From NCBI GenBank assembly GCA_016213775.1, contig JACQZR010000226.1:1-56504 (forward strand): DNA of 56,504 bases, written 5' to 3'. A program made the translations under genes and the position numbers. The stretch comes from Acidobacteriota bacterium (GTDB lineage: Bacteria; Acidobacteriota; Terriglobia; Bryobacterales; Bryobacteraceae). The notes below the pieces were generated by a model. It was given only the letters and a program-made list of their open reading frames with translations, ran no database searches and was not told where the DNA came from. This document shows positions 34,171 to 44,517 of the stretch, piece by piece. The number at the start of each line of letters is the position of its first letter. Position 1 is the first letter of the stretch.

Positions 34171-37100
34171 GTGCTGCGGCGGCGGGGTGCAACGGATTGG
34201 GCTTCGATCCGGATGGCGGGAGCGACACGGGAATGTCAACTTCAGGTGGCCTTCAAATCAACCATGGTTCCTGTCGAAGAGACCACTGTGGCGGTCCTGC
34301 ATCAGCGACTTGCGTCAAGACCTTGTCTCCAGACCTGGACAGTGTTCCTGCTCGCATTGGCAGGCGTTGGGTGTGGTGGGCAGGAGCGGGAGGAACAGGA
34401 ACTGAGGAGCGCGCGGCAGGTCCGGGGCCTTTCCGGCGATGCCACTTACGCAGCCAGCGTGCGGCTGAAGGGACACGTCACCTACCTGGATCCGGCGTGG
34501 AACATGCTGTTTGTGCAGGATTCCACCGGCGGCGTACGGATTGAGGCGGTAGCGGCGCCGCGGCGATTGCGAATCGGACAGGCTGTTGAGGTCCGCGGCA
34601 AGGTTGGCTGGGGCGGTACGGCGCCGACTGTGACGCAGGCAATCGTGTCGGCTGTGGCAGGGGATGGCCCGCACATTCCTGCGGCCAAGGTGATTAGCGG
34701 GATTGCTCCGGCCGCTCTGACGTACCAGCGCGTGACGGTGGAAGGGGTGATCCATGCGTCGAAGCTCGAGGGGAATGGCCGGCTCCGGCTGGAGGTTCGC
34801 AACCACAACGAAACCTACCGGGCGCGTGTGCTCGATTTGTCAGGCACGGATTTCCGGTTGTTGGTGGATTGCCGTGTCCGGGTGAGCGGGGTGATGGACT
34901 CGGACGAAGAGAAGATCGGGGCGGGACGCACAAAGCTCTGGGTGAACAGTCTGGCGGATGTGGTGATCGAACAGAGCGCAGCCAGTCTGGATTCGCTGCC
35001 GGTGGTTACGGTGGGAAGCATTGGAAAAACGCCTGGAGATCGAAGGGTGCATCTTCGCGGGATGGTAAGGGCGGACGGAAGGGGGCAGGTTCTCAAGGAC
35101 GGAACGGGTAGCGTCCGGTTGCGCGCCGGCGCGGCACGGCTGGCCGAATCGGTGGAGCCGCAGGACGTATATGGGTTCGCGCTTAAGGAAGACGGGCTGG
35201 TGATTGCCGAGGCGACGACCGGGGCGAGCATTCCCAGTGGAGTTCCGGGAGGCGGGAAGTTACAGACCCTTACCAAGACGAAACAGGTACACGAGCTGAA
35301 CGCGGAGCAGTCGGCGCGCGAGTATCCGGTTCGCCTGGAGGGGGTGATCACGTATTTCGACCCTGTGCTGCACACAACGTTTCTACAGGACGACACCGGG
35401 GGAATCTACGTGGCGGCGCACGCAGTGCGGAACGTGGTATTGAAGCCGGGGCTGAAGGTGAGAGTGGAAGGGCTGAGCGGAGTGGGATATGCGCCGATAG
35501 TGACCGCTCCACGAGTGACCGTGTTGGGTGAGGCGGCGATGCCGGCAGCGAAAGAGGTTTCGCTCGAGCGCCTGTTTGCGGGCGTGGAGGACAGCAACTT
35601 TGTGCAAGTGGTGGGAGTCGTGCAAGCGGCGAGCGAGATGGCGGGGCACGCGGTGCTGCACCTGGCATCAGGGTCGCGGGTTTTCCAGGCGCACGTGATT
35701 GGCCTTCGTGAGCTGCCGGCCTCCTGGCGGAACGCGAGAGTCCGTCTGCGGGGGGCAGGGGGAACGCGCGCCAACATGAGGCAGCAAGCGGTATCCATCA
35801 AGATCTTTGTGCCGGGCGTGGAATTTGTCGAGGTTGAGAAAGCGCAGCAGTCACGGGAAGCGCTGCCACAGCGGCGAATCGACCAACTGCTGCGGTACGG
35901 GCAAGCGGAGGGCGTGGGGCATCAGGTGAGGCTGCGGGGCGTGGTGACGCTGGCGCGGCCGAAGGGCCCAACCTACATACAGGACGGGAGCGGGAGCATC
36001 CTGATCCGCAACCATCCATACACCGCAGCGCGAGTGGGTGACATAGTGGACGTAGCCGGCTTTCCCTTCATGGGGGAGACGTCGCCGTACGTGCGGGATG
36101 CTGATTTGGCGATCGTAAGTTCTGGCCCGCCGCCGGAGGCCCGGCGCGTGAGCGCGCAGGAGATCCTCGAGGATGGCTTCGACGGCGAGTTTGTGGAGAT
36201 CAATGGCTATTTTGTGAGCCAGGCTTCCGGAAGGACGAGCCACACGCTGGTGGTACGTGCCGGGCGGATCCTATTCGAAGCACGTTTGGACGATGCCTCG
36301 GGAATGCCGGCGCTGGCGCCAGGGACGCAGTTACGGCTGCGAGGCGTTTCGCTGATTCGCGGAGGGGACGAGAATGGAGCACTTCCGCAGTCCTTCACCA
36401 TCGCGATGCGGACAGCAGGCGATGTAGCGATTGTAAAGGCGGCGCCGTGGTGGACGGTGGGGCGTACGTGTGGGCTGGCCGTGGTGCTGGCAGCGCTGGT
36501 GCTGCTGGCGGTTGCCTGGGCAGTCACGTTGAAGGAGCGGGTGCTGCGGCAGACGGTGGTGATCCGGAACAAGCTGGCGGAAGAAGAAGCGCTGAAGAGG
36601 GCGGCGGAGCAGGCCAATCTGGCGAAGAGTGAATTCCTGGCAAACATGAGCCATGAGATCCGCACGCCGATGAATGGCGTGATTGGGATGACGAGCCTCC
36701 TGCTGGACACGAATCTGACTCCGGAGCAGAGGGAGCTGACGGAGATTGCGCGGAAATCGGGAGAGGCGCTACTGGGCGTGATCAACGATGTTCTCGATTT
36801 CTCAAAAATCGAAGCAGGCAAGGTGGTGATCGAGCCGTTTCCTTTTGACTTGCGGAAGCTGGTGGAGGAGGTTGGGGAGATCCTCGCACCGCGGGCTTCG
36901 GAGAAGGGGATCGACTTGGTGGTCCGCTACCCGCCGCATACAGCTACGGCATTCATCGGAGATGGTGGGCGGATCCGGCAGATTCTGATCAACCTGGCGG
37001 GAAACGCGATCAAGTTCACCGCGGCCGGAAGCGTGTTGATCGATCTGCAATGCGCGCAGGCGCCCGATTCGGAGGGCGTGCTCACTGTTTCGGTGGAGGA

Positions 37101-38202
37101 CACGGGCATTGGGATTCCCGCGGGATTGAAGGAGAAGGTATTTGACAATTTCACGCAAGCCGACGCATCGACGACGAGGCGATTTGGAGGGAGCGGGTTG
37201 GGGCTGACGATTTCCAAGCACCTGGTGGAACTGATGGGTGGAAGCATCGGGGTGGAGAGCGAAGTGGGAAAGGGATCGAGGTTCTGGTTCCGCGTGCCTC
37301 TGCGGATAGACAGGCAGGTGGCGGCGGTGACGGTTTCGCACAACGACCTGAAGGGACTACGGGTGTTGATCGTCGATGACAATGAAGTAAACCGGCGGGT
37401 GATTCACGAGCAGATCACCGGGTGGGGGATGCGCAATGGGAGCTACTCATCGGGCCAGGATGCGCTGGAGGCGCTGCGGTCGGCACACGAGGAGAACGAC
37501 CCGTTCCAATTCCTGATTTCGGACTTTGATATGCCGGAACTGGACGGACTCGAACTCACCAGGGCGGTGAAGGCAGATCTGCGGCTGCGGGACACGGTAG
37601 TGGTGCTGCTCACGTCGGTGGGCGACCTGGCGGAGTCGCAACAGGTGCGCGCCGCCGGCTGCGCGGCTTGTTTGACCAAGCCAGTGAGGAACTCGCAACT
37701 GTTGAATGCGTTGCTGGCGTCCTGGGGATCGCGGTTGGGGGAGGAATGCCGCGATTGCGGGGAGAGCGTGGTGGAAAACGCCGCCCCGGCGGATGTTGGG
37801 ATCGAGACGGCGGGACTGCGCGTCCTGGTGGCGGAGGACAACGCGGTGAACCGGAAGGTGGCCACGAGACTGTTGGAGAAGCTGGGGATTCAGGCGGAAG
37901 TGGCCTGCGATGGAGCCGAGGCGATCGCGATGGTGGCGCGGCATCCGTTCGATATTGTGTTCATGGATTGCCACATGCCGGTGCTGGATGGCTATGAAGC
38001 GACGGAGGAGATTCGCCGCCGCCAGCGGCCGAATGAGACTGTGCGCATCGTTGCTTTTACAGCGGAGGCTACAGTTCGGGCGAGGGAGCAGTGCAGCAGG
38101 GCGGGGATGGACGATTTCATCACGAAGCCAGTGAGTCTGGGTAGTCTGAAACGGATGGTTGAGAAATGGGCTCCGCGTGTCGAGACAAACGTGGGCGCCT
38201 GA
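34171..38202 (+). CDS. Hybrid sensor histidine kinase with repeated OB-like sensor and two receivers
   Basis: A 1343-residue membrane protein. A hydrophobic segment near residue 57 ([12 protein letters not shown]) is followed by four repeats, near residues 97, 293, 387 and 584, of a V-x-L-x-G-x-V-T pattern and then QDxTGxIxIxA, which look like OB-fold modules in the periplasm. A membrane helix lies at about 763-785. Next come HisKA with the phospho-acceptor in [12 protein letters not shown] (about residue 827) and HATPase_c with [16 protein letters not shown]. Two receiver domains start near 1063 and 1215; their phospho-Asp positions are in [12 protein letters not shown] and [12 protein letters not shown]. 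Ligand unknown. No separate response regulator is beside it. Confidence 0.9.
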   Translation: MLRRRGATDWASIRMAGATRECQLQVAFKSTMVPVEETTVAVLHQRLASRPCLQTWTVFLLALAGVGCGGQEREEQELRSARQVRGLSGDATYAASVRLKGHVTYLDPAWNMLFVQDSTGGVRIEAVAAPRRLRIGQAVEVRGKVGWGGTAPTVTQAIVSAVAGDGPHIPAAKVISGIAPAALTYQRVTVEGVIHASKLEGNGRLRLEVRNHNETYRARVLDLSGTDFRLLVDCRVRVSGVMDSDEEKIGAGRTKLWVNSLADVVIEQSAASLDSLPVVTVGSIGKTPGDRRVHLRGMVRADGRGQVLKDGTGSVRLRAGAARLAESVEPQDVYGFALKEDGLVIAEATTGASIPSGVPGGGKLQTLTKTKQVHELNAEQSAREYPVRLEGVITYFDPVLHTTFLQDDTGGIYVAAHAVRNVVLKPGLKVRVEGLSGVGYAPIVTAPRVTVLGEAAMPAAKEVSLERLFAGVEDSNFVQVVGVVQAASEMAGHAVLHLASGSRVFQAHVIGLRELPASWRNARVRLRGAGGTRANMRQQAVSIKIFVPGVEFVEVEKAQQSREALPQRRIDQLLRYGQAEGVGHQVRLRGVVTLARPKGPTYIQDGSGSILIRNHPYTAARVGDIVDVAGFPFMGETSPYVRDADLAIVSSGPPPEARRVSAQEILEDGFDGEFVEINGYFVSQASGRTSHTLVVRAGRILFEARLDDASGMPALAPGTQLRLRGVSLIRGGDENGALPQSFTIAMRTAGDVAIVKAAPWWTVGRTCGLAVVLAALVLLAVAWAVTLKERVLRQTVVIRNKLAEEEALKRAAEQANLAKSEFLANMSHEIRTPMNGVIGMTSLLLDTNLTPEQRELTEIARKSGEALLGVINDVLDFSKIEAGKVVIEPFPFDLRKLVEEVGEILAPRASEKGIDLVVRYPPHTATAFIGDGGRIRQILINLAGNAIKFTAAGSVLIDLQCAQAPDSEGVLTVSVEDTGIGIPAGLKEKVFDNFTQADASTTRRFGGSGLGLTISKHLVELMGGSIGVESEVGKGSRFWFRVPLRIDRQVAAVTVSHNDLKGLRVLIVDDNEVNRRVIHEQITGWGMRNGSYSSGQDALEALRSAHEENDPFQFLISDFDMPELDGLELTRAVKADLRLRDTVVVLLTSVGDLAESQQVRAAGCAACLTKPVRNSQLLNALLASWGSRLGEECRDCGESVVENAAPADVGIETAGLRVLVAEDNAVNRKVATRLLEKLGIQAEVACDGAEAIAMVARHPFDIVFMDCHMPVLDGYEATEEIRRRQRPNETVRIVAFTAEATVRAREQCSRAGMDDFITKPVSLGSLKRMVEKWAPRVETNVGA

Positions 38203-38217
38203 TCAATGGGCTCCTGA

Positions 38218-38691
38218 TCAGCGGCGGTTGCGGAGGAGGCCCTCCCTGGCTTCGGCTTCCTGGGTACGCTTGCGCTCAGCGTCACGTTTGTCGTGAAGCT
38301 TCTTACCTTCGGCGATGGCGAGTTCGCACTTGACGTAGCCGGCCCTGAGATAAAGCTTGGTGGGGATGAGAGTCAGACCCTTGTTCTGAGTTTTCCCAAG
38401 GAGCTTGTCAATTTCGCGGCGGTGGAGGAGGAGTTTGCGGCGGCGGGTGGGAGGGTGATTGGAACGGTTGCCGTGGCTGTATTCGGCAATGTGGGCGTTG
38501 CAGAGCCAGGCTTCGTTGCCGACGATTTCGGCGTAGGCGTCGCGGAGCTGGATTTTTCCGGCACGGGCGGATTTGACCTCGGTACCGGCGAGGACGAGGC
38601 CAGCTTCAAAACGGTCGTGGAGGAAATAATTGTGGCCCGCCTGGCGGTTGTCGCTCAGGATCTTGATGCCGGAATCGCGTGGTGTGGCCAT
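38218..38691 (-). CDS. smpB: SsrA-binding protein SmpB
   Basis: A 157-residue Smp[57 protein letters not shown] and the basic C-terminal tail [19 protein letters not shown]. It delivers tmRNA to stalled ribosomes in trans-translation. Convergent with the sensor kinase; the stop codons are 15 bases apart. No tmRNA gene was seen near it. Confidence 0.97.
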   Translation of the reverse strand: MATPRDSGIKILSDNRQAGHNYFLHDRFEAGLVLAGTEVKSARAGKIQLRDAYAEIVGNEAWLCNAHIAEYSHGNRSNHPPTRRRKLLLHRREIDKLLGKTQNKGLTLIPTKLYLRAGYVKCELAIAEGKKLHDKRDAERKRTQEAEAREGLLRNRR

Positions 38692-38815
38692 GGTTCTTTT
38701 GTATGGGGCGGGCGGCGCCGCTATTTTGTATTCAACGCTGGTAAAGGTTGCGGCGTCAATCAGTTAAGGAACACCAGCCCGATACCATAGTAGCATGGCT
38801 TGAAGAATCAATAAG

Positions 38816-41179
38816 ATGCGAGCAAAGATCCAAATAGCGCTGATAGCGATCCTGGCGATTTTCGCCCTATCTACGGCGGAAGCCAAGAATCGCAAGAGCG
38901 AAAAGCTGTACGCCGAGGGGAAAGCTGCCGAGGCCCGCAAGGAGTGGGACAAGGCCCTGGACCTGTATGAGAAGGCGATCATCGAAGATCCGCAGCGCGT
39001 GGATTACCAGATGGGCCTGCGGCGTGTACGGTTTCAAGCCGGTCAGGGACATGTGGACAAGGGCCAGCGGCTACGGGCGGCCGGGCAGGTGGACGAGGCG
39101 TTGGTGGAGTTCCAGAAGGCGCTGTCGATCGACCCTTCGTCTTCGATTGCGGACCAGGAAATGCGGCGCACCATCGAGATGATCCAGCGCAACAAGAAGC
39201 AGCAGAGTACGGAGGATCAGAAGGCGTTGACGCCGGCGCAGCAGGCGCGTAAAGAGAACGAAGACCGCATCGCGTCGATGCAAACGGCGCCGGAGCTGCG
39301 TCCGATTGACAAGAAGCTGATCACGCTGAAGATGAACAATCAGCCGCCGCGGATTCTGTTTGAAACGATCTGCAAGCTGGCGGGAATCAATGTGATTTTC
39401 GATTCTGAGTATCAGCCGCCGGGACGGAACTTTTTTGTGGACCTGAACAACGCGACGCTCGATCAGGCGCTTGATTTTGTTGCCATCCAGACGAAATCGT
39501 TTTGGAAGCCTTTGAGCACGAATACGATTTTCGTGACGCAGGACAATGTGACCAAGCGGCGGGACTACGAAGACATGGTGGTGAAGACATTCTACCTGAG
39601 CAATGTCGGGCAGGTGCAGGAGCTACAGGAAATCGCGACGCTGGTGCGTGCGGTGACCGAGGTGCGGCGTTTGTTCACCTACAACGGGCAGTACATTATT
39701 GTGATTCGAGGTACGGCGGACCAGGTGGCGCTGGCGGAGAAGCTGATCTATGATTTGGACCGGCCGAAGTCGGAAGTGGTGGTGGACGTGGTGGTGATGG
39801 AAATGAGCAAAACGGCGAGCCGGAGCTTGGCCGCGTCGATTGCGAATGGGGGGACACCGGGGCTGAATATTCCGGTTTCGTTCACGCCGCGGAATCCCGT
39901 GCTGAGCGGAACAAAGACCGACACTACTACCACTACGGCGACGAGTTCGGCGATTTCGCTGGCGCAGATCGGGCGGATTTCCACGAACGATTTTTCATTG
40001 ACTTTGCCTGGGGCGACTTTTCAGGCGCTGCTGACGAATCGCGACGGACGGGTGCTCCAATCGCCGCAACTTCGCGCGGTGGAGATGCAGAAGGCGTCAC
40101 TGCGTATCGGCGATAAGATTCCGTTTGCGTCGGGTAGTTTTCAGCCGGGGTTTGGCGCGGTGGGCCAGGGTATCAGCCCCCTGGTGAGTACGCAGTTTCA
40201 GTTCGCCGAAGTGGGCGTCAACGTGGACATGACACCGAAGGTGCATGGGACGGACGAAGTTTCTCTGCACATTGAACTGGAGCTGTCCACCGTGCGCGAA
40301 CGCATTGATATCGGCGGATTGCAGCAGCCGGTGATCGGACAGCGGAAGCTGATTCACGACGTGCGCATGCGCGAGGGCGAGGTGAGTATTATCGGCGGGT
40401 TGCAAAGTCTGACGGAATCGCTTTCGAATAACGGCTTTCCGGGGATTAATAGCATTCCGGTTCTGCGGCGGCTGTTCGGCAGCGAGAGCAAGGACAAGAC
40501 CGAGACGGAGCTGGTGATTGCACTGGTGCCGCACATAGTGCGGGCGCCGGAGATTACGCCGGCGAATCTGCGCGGGATTTCGGCGGGTAACGACCAGGTG
40601 GTGAGACTCAGCTATGCGCCCCGCGAGGCAAAGCCGGAAGCACCGAAGCCGGTGGTGCAGGCGAACCCGAATGTACCTGGGTTTGTGCCATCGACGCAGG
40701 CGACGCCGGCCGGTCCGGCCGCGGCTCCGGCCACAACGCCTGAGCCACGGGCCGCGGTTGCGCCGATAGGGTTGTTGACCTGGCAGCCGGCCTCGCTGCG
40801 GGGTAAGGTGGACGGCCAGGTGTTCATGGCGTTGCAGGTGAACAACACCAACGATCTGTTCGCCGCTCCGATGAAGTTGACGTGGGATCCGAAGGTGGTG
40901 AAGCTGGTGGAGGTGATGCGCGGCAATGCGCTGTCACCGGACGGCCAGAAGATCACGTTCACGCCGGTAATCACGGCGGAGAAGGGCGAGGCGAGGATCG
41001 AGATGAGCCGCGCGGCCGGTGCGAGTGGAGTGAATATCACGGGTCCGCTGGTGATGTTCAAGTTTGTGGGCGTGGGCAAGGGATCGAGCCGGATTCAGAT
41101 TCAGGATTTGCAGATGAAGGATTCCAAGAACGCTCCGATTGCGGCGTCGGCACCCGCGGCGACGATCACGGTGGAGTAG
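38816..41179 (+). CDS. Secretin with TPRs and a C-terminal cohesin-like domain
   Basis: A 787-residue secretin of the GspD/PilQ type. Signal peptide 1-23, then TPR-type repeats (about 28-110). A secretin N0/STN-like segment follows (about 165-240), then a secretin_N segment (YLSNVGQVQELQEIATLVRA). The secretin core is around 400-600 (SLRIGDKIPFASGSF, VGVNVDMTPKVHG and SIIGGLQSLTESLSNNGFPG). A Pro/Ala-rich linker near 620-645 leads to a terminal cohesin-like domain (about 650-787, LTWDPKVVKLVEVM). It forms an outer-membrane channel. The cohesin-like domain is an uncommon addition. Confidence 0.9.
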   Translation: MRAKIQIALIAILAIFALSTAEAKNRKSEKLYAEGKAAEARKEWDKALDLYEKAIIEDPQRVDYQMGLRRVRFQAGQGHVDKGQRLRAAGQVDEALVEFQKALSIDPSSSIADQEMRRTIEMIQRNKKQQSTEDQKALTPAQQARKENEDRIASMQTAPELRPIDKKLITLKMNNQPPRILFETICKLAGINVIFDSEYQPPGRNFFVDLNNATLDQALDFVAIQTKSFWKPLSTNTIFVTQDNVTKRRDYEDMVVKTFYLSNVGQVQELQEIATLVRAVTEVRRLFTYNGQYIIVIRGTADQVALAEKLIYDLDRPKSEVVVDVVVMEMSKTASRSLAASIANGGTPGLNIPVSFTPRNPVLSGTKTDTTTTTATSSAISLAQIGRISTNDFSLTLPGATFQALLTNRDGRVLQSPQLRAVEMQKASLRIGDKIPFASGSFQPGFGAVGQGISPLVSTQFQFAEVGVNVDMTPKVHGTDEVSLHIELELSTVRERIDIGGLQQPVIGQRKLIHDVRMREGEVSIIGGLQSLTESLSNNGFPGINSIPVLRRLFGSESKDKTETELVIALVPHIVRAPEITPANLRGISAGNDQVVRLSYAPREAKPEAPKPVVQANPNVPGFVPSTQATPAGPAAAPATTPEPRAAVAPIGLLTWQPASLRGKVDGQVFMALQVNNTNDLFAAPMKLTWDPKVVKLVEVMRGNALSPDGQKITFTPVITAEKGEARIEMSRAAGASGVNITGPLVMFKFVGVGKGSSRIQIQDLQMKDSKNAPIAASAPAATITVE

Positions 41180-41181
41180 TT

Positions 41182-41691
41182 ATGGTGGCGCGGATGTCGA
41201 CGGTAATGCGGCGGCCTGTGCTGCGGGCGAGATGGGTTTCGCAACGCGGGCTGACGTTGGTAGAGCTGATCGTGGCGTTCACGATCCTGATGCTGCTATC
41301 CGGGATGTCGGTGCCGCTGGCGAGATACAAGGTGCGCCGGGACAAGGAACGGGAACTGCGTTTGGCGCTGCGCGAATTGCGGACCGCGATTGACAAATAC
41401 AAAGACGATGCCGATGCAGGGAAGTTCGGCCAGCTCAAGATGGGAACGGAGGGGTATCCGGAGAACTTGCAGGTGCTGGTGGAAGGCATGAAGCTGGCCA
41501 ACGAGGTGGACAAGAAGAAGAAGTACCTGCGGAGGATGCCGAAGGATCCTTTCACGAATTCTACGGAATGGGGTGTGAGGAGCATGCAGGATGATCCCAA
41601 GTCGATGGCTTGGGGTGGGCAGCACGTGTTCGATGTGTATTCGAAAACAATGGAGAAAGCACCCGATGGCACGCCTTACTCGGAATGGTAG
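41182..41691 (+). CDS. Type II secretion/type IV pilus pseudopilin (GspG-like), copy 1
   Basis: A 169-residue prepilin. The leader is unusually long for this family (23 residues). Cleavage is expected after Gly23 in SQRG, before LTLVELIVAFTILMLLSGM, with the conserved Glu at +5. The globular part (VRRDKERELRLALRELRTAI, then KYKDDADAGKFGQL) resembles major pseudopilin GspG. It follows the secretin by two bases (RBS GGAG), so the genes share a transcript. The C-terminus TPYSEW is nearly the same as in the next gene. Confidence 0.85.
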   Translation: MVARMSTVMRRPVLRARWVSQRGLTLVELIVAFTILMLLSGMSVPLARYKVRRDKERELRLALRELRTAIDKYKDDADAGKFGQLKMGTEGYPENLQVLVEGMKLANEVDKKKKYLRRMPKDPFTNSTEWGVRSMQDDPKSMAWGGQHVFDVYSKTMEKAPDGTPYSEW

Positions 41692-42070
41692 GCTCGGATT
41701 CTCGCTGGTGGAACTGATGATCGTGATGGCGGTCCTCGGCATCCTGTTGTCGGTGGCGGTGCCGCAGTATAACAAGGCGCTGATCCGGTCGAAGGAGACG
41801 ATTCTGAAGCAGAATCTGTTCACCATGCGGACGACGATTGACGAGTACACCTACGACAAGGGGAAGGCTCCGCAGAGCCTGGAAGACCTGGTGACGGCGG
41901 GGTACCTGCGGAAGCTTCCGTATGATCCGATGACGAATTCGGACCGCGCGTGGAAGGTGATCATGGAAGACGCGTCAAATGCGGTGAATCAGAGCGAGCC
42001 GGGGATATTCGATGTGCGGAGCACTTCGGATAAGACGAGTCTGGAGGGGACTCCGTACGCGGAGTGGTAA
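41666..42070 (+). CDS. Type II secretion/type IV pilus pseudopilin (GspG-like), copy 2
   Basis: A 134-residue prepilin with a short leader (11 residues, RLG) and cleavage before FSLVELMIVMAVLGILLSVA (Glu at +5). The rest matches the GspG pattern: KALIRSKETILKQNLFTMRT and TIDEYTYDKGKAPQSLEDLV. It overlaps copy 1 by 26 bases. The shared ending TPY(S/A)EW argues for tandem duplication. The start is ATG 41666; upstream in-frame codons belong to the overlapping gene. Confidence 0.88.
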   Translation: MARLTRNGRLGFSLVELMIVMAVLGILLSVAVPQYNKALIRSKETILKQNLFTMRTTIDEYTYDKGKAPQSLEDLVTAGYLRKLPYDPMTNSDRAWKVIMEDASNAVNQSEPGIFDVRSTSDKTSLEGTPYAEW

Positions 42071-42082
42071 TCAAATCGGAAT

Positions 42083-42847
42083 CTAAGCCAACTGTGACGT
42101 GATTTCGGCGCCGCGTTCGAGCATCATGGCGACTTCGCTCGAACAGCCGAGGAATTTCATACCGCGCTCGCGCCAGAACTTGGCGAGGGCGAGGTTTCGC
42201 GTCTGCGTGCCGGGGGCGACGCCGTGCTCGACGCAACTGTCGCGAACAGCTTCCATGGCGGCGACAAGTTTGGGGTTCATGAAGTCGCCGGGGGCGCCCA
42301 TGGCGATAGAGAAGTCCGCGGGACCAATCATGACGGCGTCGATGCCAGGAACGGAAAGAAGTTCGTTGCGGGCTTCGAGGGCGCGCTGGGTTTCAATCTG
42401 GAGCACGACGAGGGTGTGCTCGTTCATGTGCGTCATGATATCCGGGATGGTGGCCTTGGCGTAGTCGACGTGGTGGGGCGTGAGGCCGTAGCCGCGAATG
42501 CCTTTAGGCGGGTACTTCGTCCAGGAGATGGCTTTTTCCAGAAGTTCCGGGGATTCGACGCGCGGGAAGATGATGCCCATGCCGCCGCAATCGAGACCGC
42601 GGGCGACGAGATCGTACTGCATGTCGGCGACGCGGACGATGGGCATCAGGCCGGCTTGCACGGAGGCGTGACAGACATCGTGGATGGTTTCCAGGCCCAG
42701 CCAGCCGTGCTCGCCGTCGATGAAAGCCCAATGGAACCCGGCGGCGGCGAGGATGCGTCCGACATCAGGGGAACGGAGCATTCCAAACGAAGTGCCGAGC
42801 TGGACCTTGCCCTCTTTGAGGGCTTGCTTGACGGTATTGATGCGCAT
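42083..42847 (-). CDS. HpcH/HpaI family aldolase
   Basis: A 254-residue class II pyruvate-type aldolase: GTSFGMLRSPDVGRILAAAG, FIDGEHGWLGLETIHD (metal-binding acid), GGMGIIFPRVESPELLE, LQIETQRALEARNELLSVPG and MIGPADFSIAMG. Relatives cleave 2-keto-3-deoxy sugar acids or 4-hydroxy-2-ketoheptanedioate to pyruvate and an aldehyde. The substrate is not decided by sequence. It is 12 bases downstream of bshC, same strand. Confidence 0.88.
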   Translation of the reverse strand: MRINTVKQALKEGKVQLGTSFGMLRSPDVGRILAAAGFHWAFIDGEHGWLGLETIHDVCHASVQAGLMPIVRVADMQYDLVARGLDCGGMGIIFPRVESPELLEKAISWTKYPPKGIRGYGLTPHHVDYAKATIPDIMTHMNEHTLVVLQIETQRALEARNELLSVPGIDAVMIGPADFSIAMGAPGDFMNPKLVAAMEAVRDSCVEHGVAPGTQTRNLALAKFWRERGMKFLGCSSEVAMMLERGAEITSQLA

Positions 42848-42859
42848 GAATGGGTAGCC

Positions 42860-44437
42860 TTACAGATACAGAATATGATGATCGGGGCAGTCGAGGCGAA
42901 TGTTGTCGTAGAGAGTGTCGAGGAGGTGGGGACCGTGTTGGGCAAGGAAAGGAAGGATGGTGTAGAAGCGCTCCTGGAGGTGCTTGTGGGGGAAGAGGAG
43001 ATTGTAGAGGTAGGCGGCGTCCTGCTGGGCGCGTGTGTCGCGGCGTAAGGATTCACGGGTAATTTTGCGCTCCATCTTTTCGAGCTGGTAGCGCATCTTG
43101 GCGGTGCTTTTATCGAGGGCCTTGGCGAGCGTCGAGTCGAAGGGTTGGAGAGCGTGGCGGAGAGCGGCGAGGTGTGAGTTGACGCCCTGCGACGATTTTT
43201 GGAAAGAAGCAGCGACTTCAGCGGGGACGAGGCGGGCGGCGATTTCCTGCTTGAGGTGATCTTCGCCGGGGAAGCAGGAGTCGAGGTGGAGGCGGTAACG
43301 CTCCATGAGCTTGCGGCTGTGGGCGTCGATGATGGTGAAGCCGCTACGAGGAACGGAGACGGGCATTCGGCCGAGCAGGTTTTTGTAGATGACAGCGGAT
43401 TGGGCGAGGTAGGCGAGTTCTGCGGGTCCACCGATGTAGGCGACGGTGGGAATCATGTAATCCTGGACGACGGGGCGGAGAGTGGCGTTTGGGGAAAGGG
43501 ATTCCGCGCGGTCCTGGAGTTCGGCGGTGGTGAAGCGGCGGTCGCGATGGTAGTATGCACCGTTGTCGCGGCGGAGGGCGATGCGCTCGCCGTTGTCGAG
43601 GAGGAAGAAGAGCGAGGTGTGGTCTTCGATGTGGACCTGTGCGTGGTAGCCGCCGGCGGTAAGCTCGTTGTTCCGCTGGAGCAGGCTGGCGGTGAGGTCG
43701 GGGGCGGCGGCCGCGGCCTGTGCGAGGAATGGAGCGGCGAGTTTACGCGATGCGGGATGCATCGGATCGAAGAAGAGGAGTCCGTAGGTGGAGAGCAGGT
43801 CGCGGAGGAGGGCGACGAAGGCTTCGCCGTAGTGGCATCCGGGCCGGTAGGCGGCGGTGACGGTGGCAGCGATCTCTTCGCCGTGGGGGAACGGTTGGAG
43901 AGAGTTGGCGAGGGTGGCGTTGGGGAGGTCGCGCATCTCGAGGTTGCCGACGGGGCGAGTGGAATCTGAGGGGATGGAGAGGTGGAGGGGGACGGGTTGG
44001 TTTTGGGCGGTGTAGGTCCAACAGGTGCTGACTTCGGCGAGATCGTGATCTTCAGTGGCGAGCCAGAAGATGGGGACGGCATCGAGACCGGAGTCAGTGA
44101 GCTGTTGGGCGAGTTTGACGGCGGTGAGGGCTTTGTAAATAGTGTAGGAGGGGCCGGAGTAGAGTCCCACCTGCTGCCCGGTTACAACTGCAACAGTGTT
44201 TGGATTCGAGAGGCGTTCGAGGTGGGGGTGAGCGGGGTTCTGTTGTTTGAGGGCGGCGATGAGGGCGGCGCGACGGTCGGCGGGGAATTGGATGGCAGCG
44301 GCAGCGTTGCGGTAAGACTGTGGGTCGAGGGGATTGTGTGGATAGAGATGTTGGACGCGGTCGAAATGATAGAGGAGGTCACCGAAAAGGCGTGACGTAT
44401 GCGGTATGTCGGTATATCGTTTACAAAAGGCTTGCAT
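42860..44437 (-). CDS. bshC: BshC, putative cysteine ligase of bacillithiol synthesis
   Basis: A 525-residue BshC: VVTGQQVGLYSGPSYTIYKA near residue 90, FWLATEDHDLAEV (about 150), VAYIGGPAELAYLAQ, VSVPRSGFTIIDA and a C-terminal coiled coil with NLLFPHKHLQERFY. BshC adds cysteine to glucosaminyl-malate to give bacillithiol, a thiol known outside Firmicutes too. Full length with ATG start and GGGGCAGGG upstream. The bshA and bshB genes are not visible. Confidence 0.93.
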   Translation of the reverse strand: MQAFCKRYTDIPHTSRLFGDLLYHFDRVQHLYPHNPLDPQSYRNAAAAIQFPADRRAALIAALKQQNPAHPHLERLSNPNTVAVVTGQQVGLYSGPSYTIYKALTAVKLAQQLTDSGLDAVPIFWLATEDHDLAEVSTCWTYTAQNQPVPLHLSIPSDSTRPVGNLEMRDLPNATLANSLQPFPHGEEIAATVTAAYRPGCHYGEAFVALLRDLLSTYGLLFFDPMHPASRKLAAPFLAQAAAAAPDLTASLLQRNNELTAGGYHAQVHIEDHTSLFFLLDNGERIALRRDNGAYYHRDRRFTTAELQDRAESLSPNATLRPVVQDYMIPTVAYIGGPAELAYLAQSAVIYKNLLGRMPVSVPRSGFTIIDAHSRKLMERYRLHLDSCFPGEDHLKQEIAARLVPAEVAASFQKSSQGVNSHLAALRHALQPFDSTLAKALDKSTAKMRYQLEKMERKITRESLRRDTRAQQDAAYLYNLLFPHKHLQERFYTILPFLAQHGPHLLDTLYDNIRLDCPDHHILYL

Positions 44438-44517
44438 CCCTGCCCCACGCGGACAATCTACAGGGTAACAGATGAGCCGGAGGGGGCGAAGGAATCAAGA
44501 TTCTTTTGGTTCGCGGC

